The position numbers and the translations under genes were made by a program. A DNA stretch of 64,000 bases from JABGQS01 sp963674545 (GTDB lineage Bacteria; Bacillota; Clostridia; Christensenellales; SZUA-584): contig CAXXFB010000001.1 in the NCBI GenBank assembly GCA_963674545.2, positions 620,001-684,000 on the forward strand, in the 5' to 3' direction. Under the pieces are notes generated by a model. The model made no database searches, was not told where the DNA came from, and saw only the letters and a list, made by a program, of their open reading frames with translations. This document shows positions 50,813 to 59,310 of this stretch, one piece after another; position 1 is the stretch's first letter, and each line of letters starts with the position of its first letter.

Positions 50813-51964
50813 ATGAGAGTATGGGAAAAGAACTATCTGTATACTCTAATACTGTTTATTGTTTTCTTCTTTACATGCATTCTTATAATAGTACAGACAT
50901 CTTTTTCAGCAATGCTGAAAACCCAGCGCGAAAATGATATGAACCAGGCACACTTTATTTCACATGCTATATCTTCAGACATATCAGCTCTGGAAAATCG
51001 TCAGGCAGACAGTTCCGCTGCCCTGAGCAATGTCGTTTCACTATACTCCAACTATTATAGTAAAACAGGTATTTCTGTCTCTCTAATAAACAGCGAAGGA
51101 AATATTATTCAAGGAAGCGAGATAACAAATATAGATTTTGTGCCAGAAAATGCAATGGTCTGCACTATACGAAAAGAAGGTGCTGGCAAATTTATAAATA
51201 TAATAAATCCGCTGCAGGAAACATCCAAAGACTATTTTCTTGTCTATGATAAAAACATCAACAATCTCTATCAAAGCCACAACAGACGCACTGCTTTTCT
51301 CGTTGTATTAAGCGTTGGAGTTTCAGTAATACTTGCATGCGGGTTGTATTTTACACTGAAGCGCCTCTATCGCCCGCTCAACAACCTTGCGCATGAGCTG
51401 CGCACCCCTCTCACTTCCATACAGGGCTACGCACAATATCTTCAGATAGCAGCGCTCAGCGATGAAGAACGCTATAGCGCCACACAGTTCATAGTTGACG
51501 AAAGCCGCAGGTTGTCAGACATAACAAACAGTCTTCTCATTATGGCAAACCTTCGTGAAGGCAGCGTCACTAAGAAGAAAATAAATATAAGAGAAGTTTT
51601 CGACAGCGCTAAAATGTCTTTCATAAATATTGAATACTCAGTGCAGCAAAAGCACTTCTTTGGCGACCCGACACTTCTGCAGAGCCTTGTAAATAATCTC
51701 GTTTCAAATTCTGTAAAGGCAAGCATTGAAGGCGATACAGTTTTGCTGAAATCATATGATAACACCATTGAAGTGACAGATCACGGAAAAGGTATGAGCG
51801 AAAAAGAGCTCCTTCGTGCCAACAACCCCAGTCACCAAGCCAAAGGCGGTTCCGGTCTTGGTATACCGCTATGCCACCAGATAGCAAAGCTGCACAAAGC
51901 CAGGCTTTCATTCGAATCATGCCTTGGAGAAGGAACAACAGCAAAAATAACTTTTACAACTTGA
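50813..51964 (+). CDS. Sensor histidine kinase
   Basis: This 383-residue kinase has membrane segments at about residues 10-33 and 160-181, with an outside domain of about 125 residues between. The phospho-acceptor is H194 in NLAHELRTPLTSIQGYAQYL, and ATP-binding boxes are LVSNSVKASI (N), DHGKGMSE (G1) and GGSGLGIPLC (G2). Only 12 residues separate the second membrane segment from the H-box, so there is no HAMP linker. SD GGAGG precedes the start. It pairs with the preceding regulator. Confidence 0.93.
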   Translation: MRVWEKNYLYTLILFIVFFFTCILIIVQTSFSAMLKTQRENDMNQAHFISHAISSDISALENRQADSSAALSNVVSLYSNYYSKTGISVSLINSEGNIIQGSEITNIDFVPENAMVCTIRKEGAGKFINIINPLQETSKDYFLVYDKNINNLYQSHNRRTAFLVVLSVGVSVILACGLYFTLKRLYRPLNNLAHELRTPLTSIQGYAQYLQIAALSDEERYSATQFIVDESRRLSDITNSLLIMANLREGSVTKKKINIREVFDSAKMSFINIEYSVQQKHFFGDPTLLQSLVNNLVSNSVKASIEGDTVLLKSYDNTIEVTDHGKGMSEKELLRANNPSHQAKGGSGLGIPLCHQIAKLHKARLSFESCLGEGTTAKITFTT

Positions 51965-52033
51965 TAATACAATGATTATAAATTCATGAAAAGAACAGTG
52001 CATGATATAAGAAAAAGCAAAGGAGAACTTCCT

Positions 52034-53416
52034 ATGAAGAATAAAGGAAAGCTTAAAATCATACTTATAACATTCGGCGCTATAGCTGTATGCACGGCTG
52101 CTCTGATCGGCGGTATCGCCATTGCAGGCAACGTTGAAGAAAACAAAATTATTAAAACAGATTATTCTGATGAAGGCGAAAAGCAGCAGGATAGCAACGA
52201 TGCCCTCACAAAAGATAATTCTGTCTCCGTATCACAGTCAGGTGCCGCTCAATCTGGCGAAAACTCTGAAAAAGCGCTTGAAAACAATCAAGATTTGAAT
52301 ACAAAAGACGGCATTTCGATTGACGAAGCAAAAGGCTCGTACCAGTCGATGTACTCTTTGTTCTTCGGTTCCGAGATGCCTGCAAAGCACATAAGCGCTT
52401 CACTGCATTCCAACATCAACGCGTGGCTGCTGGGCAATAAAGAAGCCGTCGCATATGTCGACTCTCAAACAGGAGAGGTCACAGCCTTCTATAATATTCG
52501 CGGTTATATTGGCGAAACCGTCTTTTCAGAAGATGAGTTTGCATCCTATAAAGAAAGCCTTACTAAAGACCACGATAAGTATATAGAAAAAGCAACCTCT
52601 TTTATCGAAAAGAACTTTGCAGACGGAAGAAACATTTCAGAGGTAGTCTTTGACGGTGTTGTTTTTACAGGCGAGCCTGGTAAAAAAGGTACTTTCCGTT
52701 TAACACTGCGAGTACTGATGGAAAGCGGCAGCAGCTATTGCATTACATACACTGAAGGCCCGTATAATCTTGACAGGTTCTTTTCATACGAATCTGCAGA
52801 CAAGTGTCTTTCCGGCAGTTCCTTCGAAAACAGGCCCCCTACCGTATACGACCATCATATATATTCGCCCGAGATAGTCTACGATTCTCAGATAGGTCCG
52901 GAACACTTAACAGTTGACGAAGCGATGGATCTGGCAATCGAATATTGCGAAACAATTACAGGCAAAACATTGGAGAAGCCTCTGATTTCAGCGCGTTTCA
53001 GGATATCAGGCAGCGCACAGCGAGCTTTATGGTATATTTATGATGATTATTTTTCCATCAGTTTTGATGCTATAACGGGAAATTTGATAGATTTCACTCA
53101 TGGTAATGCGGATGAATTCGATACAAATGACCCTATGCCAAAACCTTATATAATTGAAAATGATGAAGATGATTATTTTGCAATGGCAAAAGAAGTATTA
53201 GGTAAATATTTGAAGAACAGTGGCAAAGTCGATTATATGATGATCGATGGCATTCAGGTTATTTTTGACGACTACAATAATCCCGTATCTTATTTGGTAG
53301 ACTGCCATGTAATAATGGAAACGGGTCCGTGCTATACAATAAGCTTTGCGGGAAGCGATAAAATACTTTGGCGTATATACTCTTTCGACTCAGAAGCAGA
53401 TCTGTTTGGTATTTAG
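52034..53416 (+). CDS. Membrane-anchored extracellular protein following a two-component system
   Basis: From the ATG at 52034 (SD AAAGGAGAA) the product is 460 residues. One N-terminal anchor (residues 8-28) precedes a Ser/Asn/Asp-rich linker and an outside domain. Repeats of the type VDSQTGEVTAFYN and FDAITGNLIDFTHGN, with the pattern ITVDEAMDLAIEY, resemble PepSY/YcdB-like modules. These are often linked to regulation of proteases. It lies 70 bases after the kinase, so it may be the target or accessory of that system. Exact function is unknown. Confidence 0.75.
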   Translation: MKNKGKLKIILITFGAIAVCTAALIGGIAIAGNVEENKIIKTDYSDEGEKQQDSNDALTKDNSVSVSQSGAAQSGENSEKALENNQDLNTKDGISIDEAKGSYQSMYSLFFGSEMPAKHISASLHSNINAWLLGNKEAVAYVDSQTGEVTAFYNIRGYIGETVFSEDEFASYKESLTKDHDKYIEKATSFIEKNFADGRNISEVVFDGVVFTGEPGKKGTFRLTLRVLMESGSSYCITYTEGPYNLDRFFSYESADKCLSGSSFENRPPTVYDHHIYSPEIVYDSQIGPEHLTVDEAMDLAIEYCETITGKTLEKPLISARFRISGSAQRALWYIYDDYFSISFDAITGNLIDFTHGNADEFDTNDPMPKPYIIENDEDDYFAMAKEVLGKYLKNSGKVDYMMIDGIQVIFDDYNNPVSYLVDCHVIMETGPCYTISFAGSDKILWRIYSFDSEADLFGI

Positions 53417-53528
53417 AGACCAGAATTGCTGTTAAAGCTTGTCCGAATACAGCATCGTTTCTCAATGTCATTAAGTATGAAGACACTCAATCTAATATAT
53501 GAACATCTATAGTCGAATACATAAATAG

Positions 53529-53562
53529 AAAAACCGGCATCAATCCGCTCTGTCGGTTTTTT
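53529..53562 (+). terminator. Terminator after anchored-protein gene
   Basis: AAAAACCG/CGGTTTTTT stem (53529-53536 with 53554-53562) with a 17-base loop. Confidence 0.7.
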
Positions 53563-53663
53563 CTTTATATCGTTTACCTTTGCATGAACTCGCTCCGCAC
53601 ACCTTCATCCGCCATGGCGGCGGTGTGCTCTGCTCTGGTTTAAGGCCCCTAGCCTAAACCAAA

Positions 53664-53692
53664 TAAAAAAGTACTCTATAGAGTACTTTTTT
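53664..53692 (-). terminator. Terminator of the tRNA operon
   Basis: Palindrome GTACTC-TATA-GAGTAC (53671-53686) flanked by A- and T-tracts, just after the Lys tRNA on the minus strand. Confidence 0.85.
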
Positions 53693-53695
53693 ATT

Positions 53696-53772
53696 TGGTA
53701 GGCGATCGGGGATTCGAACCCCGGACACCCTGATTAAGAGTCAGGTGCTCTAGCCAACTGAGCTAATCACCC
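53696..53772 (-). tRNA. tRNA-Lys (anticodon CTT)
   Basis: The minus strand folds as a cloverleaf: acceptor GGGTGAT pairing near the 3' end, D arm, anticodon stem CCTGA/TCAGG with loop CTCTTAA, T-arm GGTTCGAATCC, and an encoded CCA. The anticodon CTT reads AAG. It is the last of four tRNA genes in the cluster. Confidence 0.95.
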
Positions 53773-53802
53773 AAAAAAAATATTGATCACACTGAGTGTG
53801 AT

Positions 53803-53876
53803 TGGAGCGGGTGATCGGGATCGAACCGACACAACCAGCTTGGAAGGCTGGGGCTCTACCATTGAGCTACACCCGC
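53803..53876 (-). tRNA. tRNA-Gly (anticodon TCC)
   Basis: Acceptor GCGGGTG/CACCCGC, anticodon stem CCAGC/GCTGG with loop CTTCCAA (anticodon TCC), T-loop TTCGATC and encoded CCA. It reads GGA and probably GGG. Confidence 0.95.
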
Positions 53877-53944
53877 AAAGGTTTTAAGAGAAGTTCCCTC
53901 CTCTTTGCAAACACAGTCTGCGTAAATTTCACCGATAATCGATG

Positions 53945-54019
53945 TGGAGCGGAAGACGGGATTCGAACCCGCGACTTCGACCTTGGCAAGGTCGCACTCT
54001 ACCACTGAGTCACTCCCGC
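53945..54019 (-). tRNA. tRNA-Gly (anticodon GCC)
   Basis: Acceptor GCGGGAG, anticodon stem CGACC/GGTCG with loop TTGCCAA (anticodon GCC), T-loop TTCGAATC and encoded CCA. It reads GGC/GGT. Two different glycine acceptors thus sit side by side. Confidence 0.95.
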
Positions 54020-54029
54020 ATATTGCTTT

Positions 54030-54115
54030 TGGTGCGGGCGAAGAGATTTGAACTCCCACGCCACTAGGACACTAGATCCTAAATCTAGCACGTCTGCCAG
54101 TTCCGTCACGCCCGC
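54030..54115 (-). tRNA. tRNA-Leu (anticodon TAG)
   Basis: This is an 86-base class II tRNA: acceptor GCGGGCG/CGCCCGC, anticodon stem CTAGA/TCTAG with loop TTTAGGA (anticodon TAG), a long variable arm (TGTCCTAGTGGCGT), T-loop TTCAAATC and encoded CCA. It is first in the tRNA operon. Confidence 0.95.
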
Positions 54116-54159
54116 ATGATGCACCCTAATCAACGTACCAGCAAAATTGGCACTTTGGT

Positions 54160-54188
54160 ATTCTAACACCAGATGCATTATTAGTCAA
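54160..54188 (-). promoter_or_regulatory. Promoter of the tRNA cluster
   Basis: Minus strand TTGACT (54188-54183), 17-base spacer, TAGAAT (54165-54160), about 45 bases before tRNA-Leu. Confidence 0.75.
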
Positions 54189-54199
54189 TATCGTATCGA

Positions 54200-54700
54200 C
54201 TATTTATTTTGACCGCAGCATTTTTTATATTTTTTACCGCTTCCGCACGGGCACGGCTCGTTTCTTCCTATTTTGCTTGAAACGGCCTGCTTGTCTTTCC
54301 GCCATTGGTCACGAATGATTTTGCGCTCTTCCTGAGAAAGAATATCGTCCCACTCATCTAAAGTATACAGCCATTTCGCCTTTGCTTCAAGCATGTTGTA
54401 ATACAGCTTTTTAAAATCTACTTTAAGAGAAACCTTGCTGCCCTCTTTCAGCTTGTCAAGGTCATACTCTTTTTCAAGGCTGGTGTTTATGCCGTCCATA
54501 AACCCTATAAAAACCACACACGTCATGTCAAACTCGCTGGCTATAACAGACAGCTTGTCATCGTAAAAATCTTCTTTCCTGGCTAATATCTTTTTATAGG
54601 CTTGCGTCTCTATATCAAAATACTCTTTCCAAAAGGCATCGTTCTCCTGAGGAGTACGCTCCATCTCGGCAATTCCTGTCCATTGGCTTAATAAACTCAT
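54200..54700 (-). CDS. SEC-C motif protein
   Basis: This 166-residue protein ends in a SEC-C zinc motif (NEPCPCGSGKKYKKCCG), which in SecA and others binds zinc and ribosomes or SecB. The N-terminal part is helical and acidic (FWKEYFDIETQAYKKILARKEDFYDDKL) with no recognised domain. SD GGGAGA precedes the ATG. It starts 9 bases after the isocitrate dehydrogenase gene and probably shares its transcript. Function unknown. Confidence 0.8.
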   Translation of the reverse strand: MSLLSQWTGIAEMERTPQENDAFWKEYFDIETQAYKKILARKEDFYDDKLSVIASEFDMTCVVFIGFMDGINTSLEKEYDLDKLKEGSKVSLKVDFKKLYYNMLEAKAKWLYTLDEWDDILSQEERKIIRDQWRKDKQAVSSKIGRNEPCPCGSGKKYKKCCGQNK

Positions 54701-54709
54701 TATATCTCC

Positions 54710-55921
54710 CTATAAACTTGCGTCCAGTCTTCTCTTAATCTCTTTAATAAAATCTTCAGTGCTCAGCTTCTTTTTATTCTCAAGCTCGCTGAGTATCACA
54801 AGGTCGCCCGTCATGTCTCCGTCTTCTATTGTCTTAATTGATATCTCTTCAAGCCTCTGTGCGAACGATTCAAGCTCTTTGTTGCCGTCAAGCTCTGCAC
54901 GCTTTTTAAGCGCTCCTGTCCATGCAAACAGTGTAGCCATACAGTTGGTAGAAGTCGTCTCCCCCTCAAGATGCTTGTAATAGTGCCTTGTTACTGTTCC
55001 ATGCGCCGCCTCATACTCATAATAACCTTCAGGTGAAACGAGCACCGAAGTCATCATAGCAAGGCTGCCGTAAGCTGTCGCTACCATGTCGCTCATGACA
55101 TCGCCGTCATAGTTCATGCATGCCCAGATAAAACCGCCCCGAGAGCGTATTACACGGGCTACGGCGTCGTCTATCAGCGTATAGAAATACTCTATGCCCG
55201 CTTTGGCAAACTTTGTTTTATAGCTTGCGTCAAATATCTCCTGGAATATATCCTTGAACCTGTGGTGATACTGTTTGGATATCGTATCTTTTGTAGCAAA
55301 CCAAAGATCTGTTTTTGTATCAAGCGCAAAGTTAAAGCACGCTTTAGCAAAACTTTCTATAGATTTCGTCGTGTTGAACATACCTCTTACAACGCCGCCC
55401 TTATCGTCAAACATTGCAATCTCATGCTTGTCTATGCTTCCATTCCTTTGCGTTATAACCAGCTCTGCTTTTGCTTCACCATCAACAATACACTCAGTTG
55501 CATTATATATGTCACCAAAAGCGTGCCTGGCAATTGTTATTGGAAGCTCCCATGTTTTAACCGTTGGCTTAATCCCCTCAACAAGGATAGGCTGTCTGAA
55601 TACAGTACCGTCGAGTATCTCCCTTATAGTACCGTTCGGGCTTTTCCACATTTTCTTTAAGTCATACTCCTTCACTCTTTGCGCATTAGGAGTAATAGTA
55701 GCGCATTTTACGCCGACTCCATATTTCTTTATCGCTCTTGCTGCGTCAACTGTAACGCTGTCGTCCGTCCGGTCACGTTCAGTAAGTCCAAGGTCATAAT
55801 ATTCAGTGTTGAGCTCTATATATGGTTCCAAAAGATAATCTTTGATCATCTTCCACATTATTCTCGTCATTTCATCGCCGTCCATCTCTACGAGAGGAAC
55901 AGGCATTTTAATTTTGTCCAT
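54710..55921 (-). CDS. icd: NADP-dependent isocitrate dehydrogenase
   Basis: This 403-residue enzyme oxidatively decarboxylates isocitrate to 2-oxoglutarate. It belongs to the eukaryote-type NADP class: VPLVEMDGDEMTRIMWKMIKD, KCATITPNAQRVKEYDLKKMWKSPNGTIREILDGTVFR, and GGFIWACMNYDGDVMSDMVA. Lys and Tyr catalytic regions are intact. SD AAGGAGA precedes the ATG. With the Re-citrate-synthase-like protein and glutamate dehydrogenase in the window it fits a route from citrate to glutamate; aconitase is not in view. Confidence 0.95.
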   Translation of the reverse strand: MDKIKMPVPLVEMDGDEMTRIMWKMIKDYLLEPYIELNTEYYDLGLTERDRTDDSVTVDAARAIKKYGVGVKCATITPNAQRVKEYDLKKMWKSPNGTIREILDGTVFRQPILVEGIKPTVKTWELPITIARHAFGDIYNATECIVDGEAKAELVITQRNGSIDKHEIAMFDDKGGVVRGMFNTTKSIESFAKACFNFALDTKTDLWFATKDTISKQYHHRFKDIFQEIFDASYKTKFAKAGIEYFYTLIDDAVARVIRSRGGFIWACMNYDGDVMSDMVATAYGSLAMMTSVLVSPEGYYEYEAAHGTVTRHYYKHLEGETTSTNCMATLFAWTGALKKRAELDGNKELESFAQRLEEISIKTIEDGDMTGDLVILSELENKKKLSTEDFIKEIKRRLDASL

Positions 55922-55993
55922 CAGGTTCTCCTTCTACCAATTCATATATTCGTCTATTTCAAGCAGACTAAAACATTTTATAGTATAACGGCA

Positions 55994-56019
55994 TAAAAAA
56001 CAAGATTAAATCTTGTTTT
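55994..56019 (-). terminator. Terminator after SleB-like gene
   Basis: Minus strand AACAAGAT/ATCTTGTT (56017-56010 with 56006-55999), 3-base loop, followed by TTTTTT (55999 down). Confidence 0.8.
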
Positions 56020-56051
56020 ATAAAAGAATGCCGATACGTTTTACATATTGA

Positions 56052-57950
56052 TCAGGTATAGAACTTCTCGTAATATTCCTCAACTCCGAAAGCCCGGATA
56101 AGTGCTTCTATCGTTGAAGGGCCGGCTACACCGTCCGCTTCAAGTCCCTTTTTCTCCTGAAATTTCTTAAGCTCTTTCATTGTACCGGCGCCAAAATAAC
56201 TGTCTGCCTTAACGTTATAGCCAAGCTTGTTGAGCATATACTGCACCCGGTATATTCTGTCTTCGGGCCAGCATCCCATCCTCGGCCATTTATACGTGCG
56301 TTCATACATCCTCGGAGGTATCTTGTCCGTATTGCTGCGCCCACCGTATCTGTGTATATAGAAGTTATGTCCGCCTATCCTCTTATAGAATTTGTGGCTC
56401 CCCCAGTCTACTCCTACTACTCCGGAAGCTTTGAAATAATAAATGTTCTGAGGAACTATCCAGACCTGATAATCGAGCACTTTTCTTGCCGCTATCTTGC
56501 ACTTAGAGCTTGGCACTATCGTCGATTTATAACCGGAAAACTGCCCCGAAGCTGTAACGACTGACTGAATAGTATTTCCAAAATAACGCCTGTTGAGCAC
56601 CCTGTTCATAACAACATTGCCCACAGCAACCATACCGTCCAAGCTCTCTCCCCGTGCCTCTCCATGTATAAGCTGCGCAAGTATATACATCTCGTTCTCT
56701 GTATATTCGTAATAGTTGTTTGAATACCCGGCTTCATTATAGTAAAGATCTGCATCGACCTTACAGTCGTCTATCATGCTGCTTATGTTTATAGTCTGGT
56801 GCGTCGGGTCCGGCTCAGTTGTTACAATAGGAGTTTGTGTTATGCTTGTTGTCGGTATTACTGTCTTTGTCGGTATGGGTGTGCCGGTCTGTTCTGTCAA
56901 CGCAGACACCATATCAACAGAATCCGACTCATCGATATCGTCCGCTTGAATTTCACCGTTTGCACCAAACGGAACGAATATAAACACCAGCGTTATCGCA
57001 ACAGCAAGCGCTCCTGCTCCGGAATATATAAAAATCCGCTTTGTTTTTTTTGTCTTTTTCCATCCGGCCGTCTGTGCAAATTTAAGCGCATTATCTCTGC
57101 CCTTGGAAGGTATTATTCCCTTTATCCAGGCAGCCACCGCAGATACCGGTTTTGAAAGCCTTCTGCTTACCTTCCTGGCTGCTTTTTTCTGCTGCTTCTT
57201 TATCGCTTCAAGCTCTTCATCAAAATTCTTTGGTGCCACTGTTTGCTTTGCAGTTATGCTTTTTGCCGGCTTTGCCTTTTCAGCTTTGCTCGGCTTGACT
57301 TTTTGTTTCCCTGTCTCTTCTTTCTCTGTCTTCTTATCTTTAAGCTCTCTTGCTTTTCCGAAAAATCCATGTTTTTCATTTTTATCTGCTGCTTTTACTT
57401 TTTCGCTGCTTATGTCTACTGCAGATGTCTCAACCTTCTCCGGTTGCTGTTCCATTTCAATGCTTACGGGCTCTGCAGTAACTTTTCTTTTTTGTTTATC
57501 CTTACGGATGCTTTTTTTCTTCTCATTTTTATCGATCGCTTTAGCTGCGCTTTCTTCTTTTTTATCAAGGCTGGAAGCAATTTTTTCTTGTGCCTTTCCT
57601 CCTGCACCCTCTTGCAGCTTCTGCTTTTTAGCTTTTTTTACAATCTTTCTATCCTTCTTTTCAGCAATGTTCTCCTCTTTGTTCTTATCTTTATCCTGCT
57701 TCAAAGCATTATCTTTGACTTCTTCAGTTTTTTTCTGTTCTATATCCGGTTCAGCCTTTTGGTCAGGCTCGACTGCAAAAAAGTTATTTGTGTTCTTCGG
57801 TTCCGTCTGCCTATCTACCACAAAACCACCGTCGCCAAGAAAACTATCAGCTTTTTCTTTTTTACTGCCAAAAATAAAAGCCCTTCCAGACTCCGGCTTT
57901 TTATTTACGCCATTATTGCTCTTTTCAGGCTTCCCTGATTTTTTTGCCAT
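56052..57950 (-). CDS. SleB-like cell wall hydrolase with long charged N-terminus
   Basis: From the ATG at 57950 (MAKKSGKPEKSN; SD GGGAGA) the product is 632 residues. The first 300 are Lys/Glu/Ala-rich and of low complexity. A membrane segment lies near 310-330 (IFIYSGAGALAVAITLVFIFVPFG), then a Thr/Pro linker. A hydrolase_2 (SleB) domain follows (YTENEMYILAQLIHGEARGESLDGMVAVGNVVMNRVLNRRY ... HNFYIHRYGG). A C-terminal peptidoglycan-binding domain (VQYMLNKLGYNVKADSYFGAGTMKELKKFQEKKGLEADGVAGPST) ends it. SleB-type enzymes digest cortex or vegetative murein. The giant cytoplasmic tail is unusual. Confidence 0.88.
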   Translation of the reverse strand: MAKKSGKPEKSNNGVNKKPESGRAFIFGSKKEKADSFLGDGGFVVDRQTEPKNTNNFFAVEPDQKAEPDIEQKKTEEVKDNALKQDKDKNKEENIAEKKDRKIVKKAKKQKLQEGAGGKAQEKIASSLDKKEESAAKAIDKNEKKKSIRKDKQKRKVTAEPVSIEMEQQPEKVETSAVDISSEKVKAADKNEKHGFFGKARELKDKKTEKEETGKQKVKPSKAEKAKPAKSITAKQTVAPKNFDEELEAIKKQQKKAARKVSRRLSKPVSAVAAWIKGIIPSKGRDNALKFAQTAGWKKTKKTKRIFIYSGAGALAVAITLVFIFVPFGANGEIQADDIDESDSVDMVSALTEQTGTPIPTKTVIPTTSITQTPIVTTEPDPTHQTINISSMIDDCKVDADLYYNEAGYSNNYYEYTENEMYILAQLIHGEARGESLDGMVAVGNVVMNRVLNRRYFGNTIQSVVTASGQFSGYKSTIVPSSKCKIAARKVLDYQVWIVPQNIYYFKASGVVGVDWGSHKFYKRIGGHNFYIHRYGGRSNTDKIPPRMYERTYKWPRMGCWPEDRIYRVQYMLNKLGYNVKADSYFGAGTMKELKKFQEKKGLEADGVAGPSTIEALIRAFGVEEYYEKFYT

Positions 57951-58057
57951 ATAAATCTCCCAGCGCAACGCTGTTCATTTGAATTGTGTATCAATAATAC
58001 AGCAAAGAGCCGTTAAAGTCAATGTAAGCGCAATACATCTGTAATATCTCATCTTAG

Positions 58058-58549
58058 CTAAATTACTTCATCTACAAGCTTTTTTGCCTGCTCTTCGCTT
58101 ATACACTTGCCAATATCTGCACCCCTGAAGCTCACCGCCTGCACATCATCAGCACCTTTTGCCTTAAGCTTTTTAGCAATTATCTGTGCAGCTTTATTCG
58201 GCGTTCCGTCAGCCGGGCCTGCCTGTACGGTGAATACAAAGAAGCTCTTATCTGCTGGTGCAAGGCTTGCAAGAAAGCTGTTTACAGCCGGCGCGGGCTT
58301 TGCCGCCCATATCGGTGTTCCTATATATATCATATCATATCCACTCAGCTGCTTCGAATAGTCATCTTTCAGCTTTGTCTTGATGCCGAAGAAAGCCTGA
58401 AATCCTGCACTCATGAATACCTTCATTCCTTCAGGTCTTTTTTTAACTTCTTCCAGCTCAAAAGTGTCTGCTTCAAACTTCTTCGCTATCTCTCCTGCTA
58501 TCATGCGAGTGTTTCCGTCAAAAGAATAAAAAACTACAGCTTTTTTCAT
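58058..58549 (-). CDS. Flavodoxin
   Basis: From the ATG at 58549 (SD GAGGTG) this is a 163-residue flavodoxin-like protein. The FMN phosphate loop is SFDGNTRMIAGEIAKKF, and the second and third loops GTPIWAAKPAPAV and TVQAGPADGTPNKAAQ are visible. The family carries low-potential electrons or reduces small molecules; the partner is unknown. It follows the ATP synthase terminator. Confidence 0.88.
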   Translation of the reverse strand: MKKAVVFYSFDGNTRMIAGEIAKKFEADTFELEEVKKRPEGMKVFMSAGFQAFFGIKTKLKDDYSKQLSGYDMIYIGTPIWAAKPAPAVNSFLASLAPADKSFFVFTVQAGPADGTPNKAAQIIAKKLKAKGADDVQAVSFRGADIGKCISEEQAKKLVDEVI

Positions 58550-58571
58550 AACACACCTCAACTATTATTTT

Positions 58572-58606
58572 AATATATAAAGGTGCCGCCAAATTCAGCA
58601 ACACCT
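58572..58606 (-). terminator. Terminator of the ATP synthase operon
   Basis: Minus strand AGGTGTTGC/GGCGGCACCT (58606-58598 with 58590-58581) with two G·U pairs and an 8-base loop, followed by TTTATATATT. Confidence 0.65.
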
Positions 58607-58641
58607 AGATGTATAGTTTACAGTTGTTTTATTATAATATA

Positions 58642-58887
58642 TCAGCGTGACCTGTTGTAAATGAGAGAACGTGCACTCTCTACATCCGCTTTTTTAACAA
58701 AAAGCCTGTAAGAAACTTTGTTTCTGACTCCGTAACTACCGTATTCTATCCTGCCTCTGCCCATATATCCGCCCATGTCCATCCGAAGCTTGGTTTTTGT
58801 TTTTATCCCTGCTTGCTTAAGTCCGTCAAGATTTTTATCAAACAGCTGCTGATTTTGAGTTTCAAGCACTTCTTTCCATATAAACAT
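58642..58887 (-). CDS. Small protein at the end of the atp operon
   Basis: This 81-residue protein starts 2 bases after atpC, so it is part of the atp transcript. It has an alternating charged/aromatic pattern (WKEVLETQNQQLFDKNLDGLKQAGIKTKTKLRMDMGG ... YRLFVKKADVESARSLI) that resembles small DUF2007-type signal-transducing or ferredoxin-fold proteins. No motif allows a firmer call. Confidence 0.6.
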   Translation of the reverse strand: MFIWKEVLETQNQQLFDKNLDGLKQAGIKTKTKLRMDMGGYMGRGRIEYGSYGVRNKVSYRLFVKKADVESARSLIYNRSR

Positions 58888-58889
58888 CG

Positions 58890-59309
58890 CTATTCTAAAT
58901 TCCTGTTCTTTCTGCCTACCCTTAAGCGGACCATTGCACGTGCAAGTGATATCTGGTTCTGCATATATTCCTGATAGCTCTTCTTCTGCCTCATGCGCTC
59001 CTCCGCTCTCTCTTTAGCTTCCTGAGCACGCCGCAGGTCTATCTCGTCCGGCCATTCGACTGTCTGCGAAAATATAATAGTCTCGTCCGGGCGTACTTCG
59101 ACGAAACCCGAAGAAGTTATACAGCTTCGCCATTCACCGTCTTCCATCTGCAGCTTCATCTCGCCTATCTGCAGCGCAGCTACCATCGGTTCGTGCATTT
59201 TCTGCACGCTCATATAGCCGTCAGTAGTAGGCACTATTACGCTCTGGACTTCCCCTTTATAGAATATCCTCTCCGGAGTGATTATCTCCAGTTTATACTT
59301 TGCAGGCAT
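58890..59309 (-). CDS. atpC: F1 ATP synthase epsilon subunit
   Basis: This 139-residue subunit has an N-terminal beta-sandwich (YKLEIITPERIFYKGEVQSVIVPTTDGYMSV) and a C-terminal helical hairpin (DEIDLRRAQEAKERAEERMRQKKSYQEYMQNQISLARAMVRLRVGRK). It couples the rotor to the c-ring and can inhibit ATP hydrolysis. It follows atpD by one base and precedes a small unknown gene. Confidence 0.95.
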   Translation of the reverse strand: MPAKYKLEIITPERIFYKGEVQSVIVPTTDGYMSVQKMHEPMVAALQIGEMKLQMEDGEWRSCITSSGFVEVRPDETIIFSQTVEWPDEIDLRRAQEAKERAEERMRQKKSYQEYMQNQISLARAMVRLRVGRKNRNLE

Positions 59310-59310
59310 G

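Noticed and set aside
53590..53660. GGTTTA..TAAACC and CCGCCATGGCGG hairpins as an RNA gene
   Set aside because: The stems are short and lie between two terminators without a promoter; no RNA family is recognisable.
53802..54059. Open frames across the tRNA cluster
   Set aside because: These are typical translations of tRNA genes (GIEPTQ..., DGIRTRD...), not proteins.
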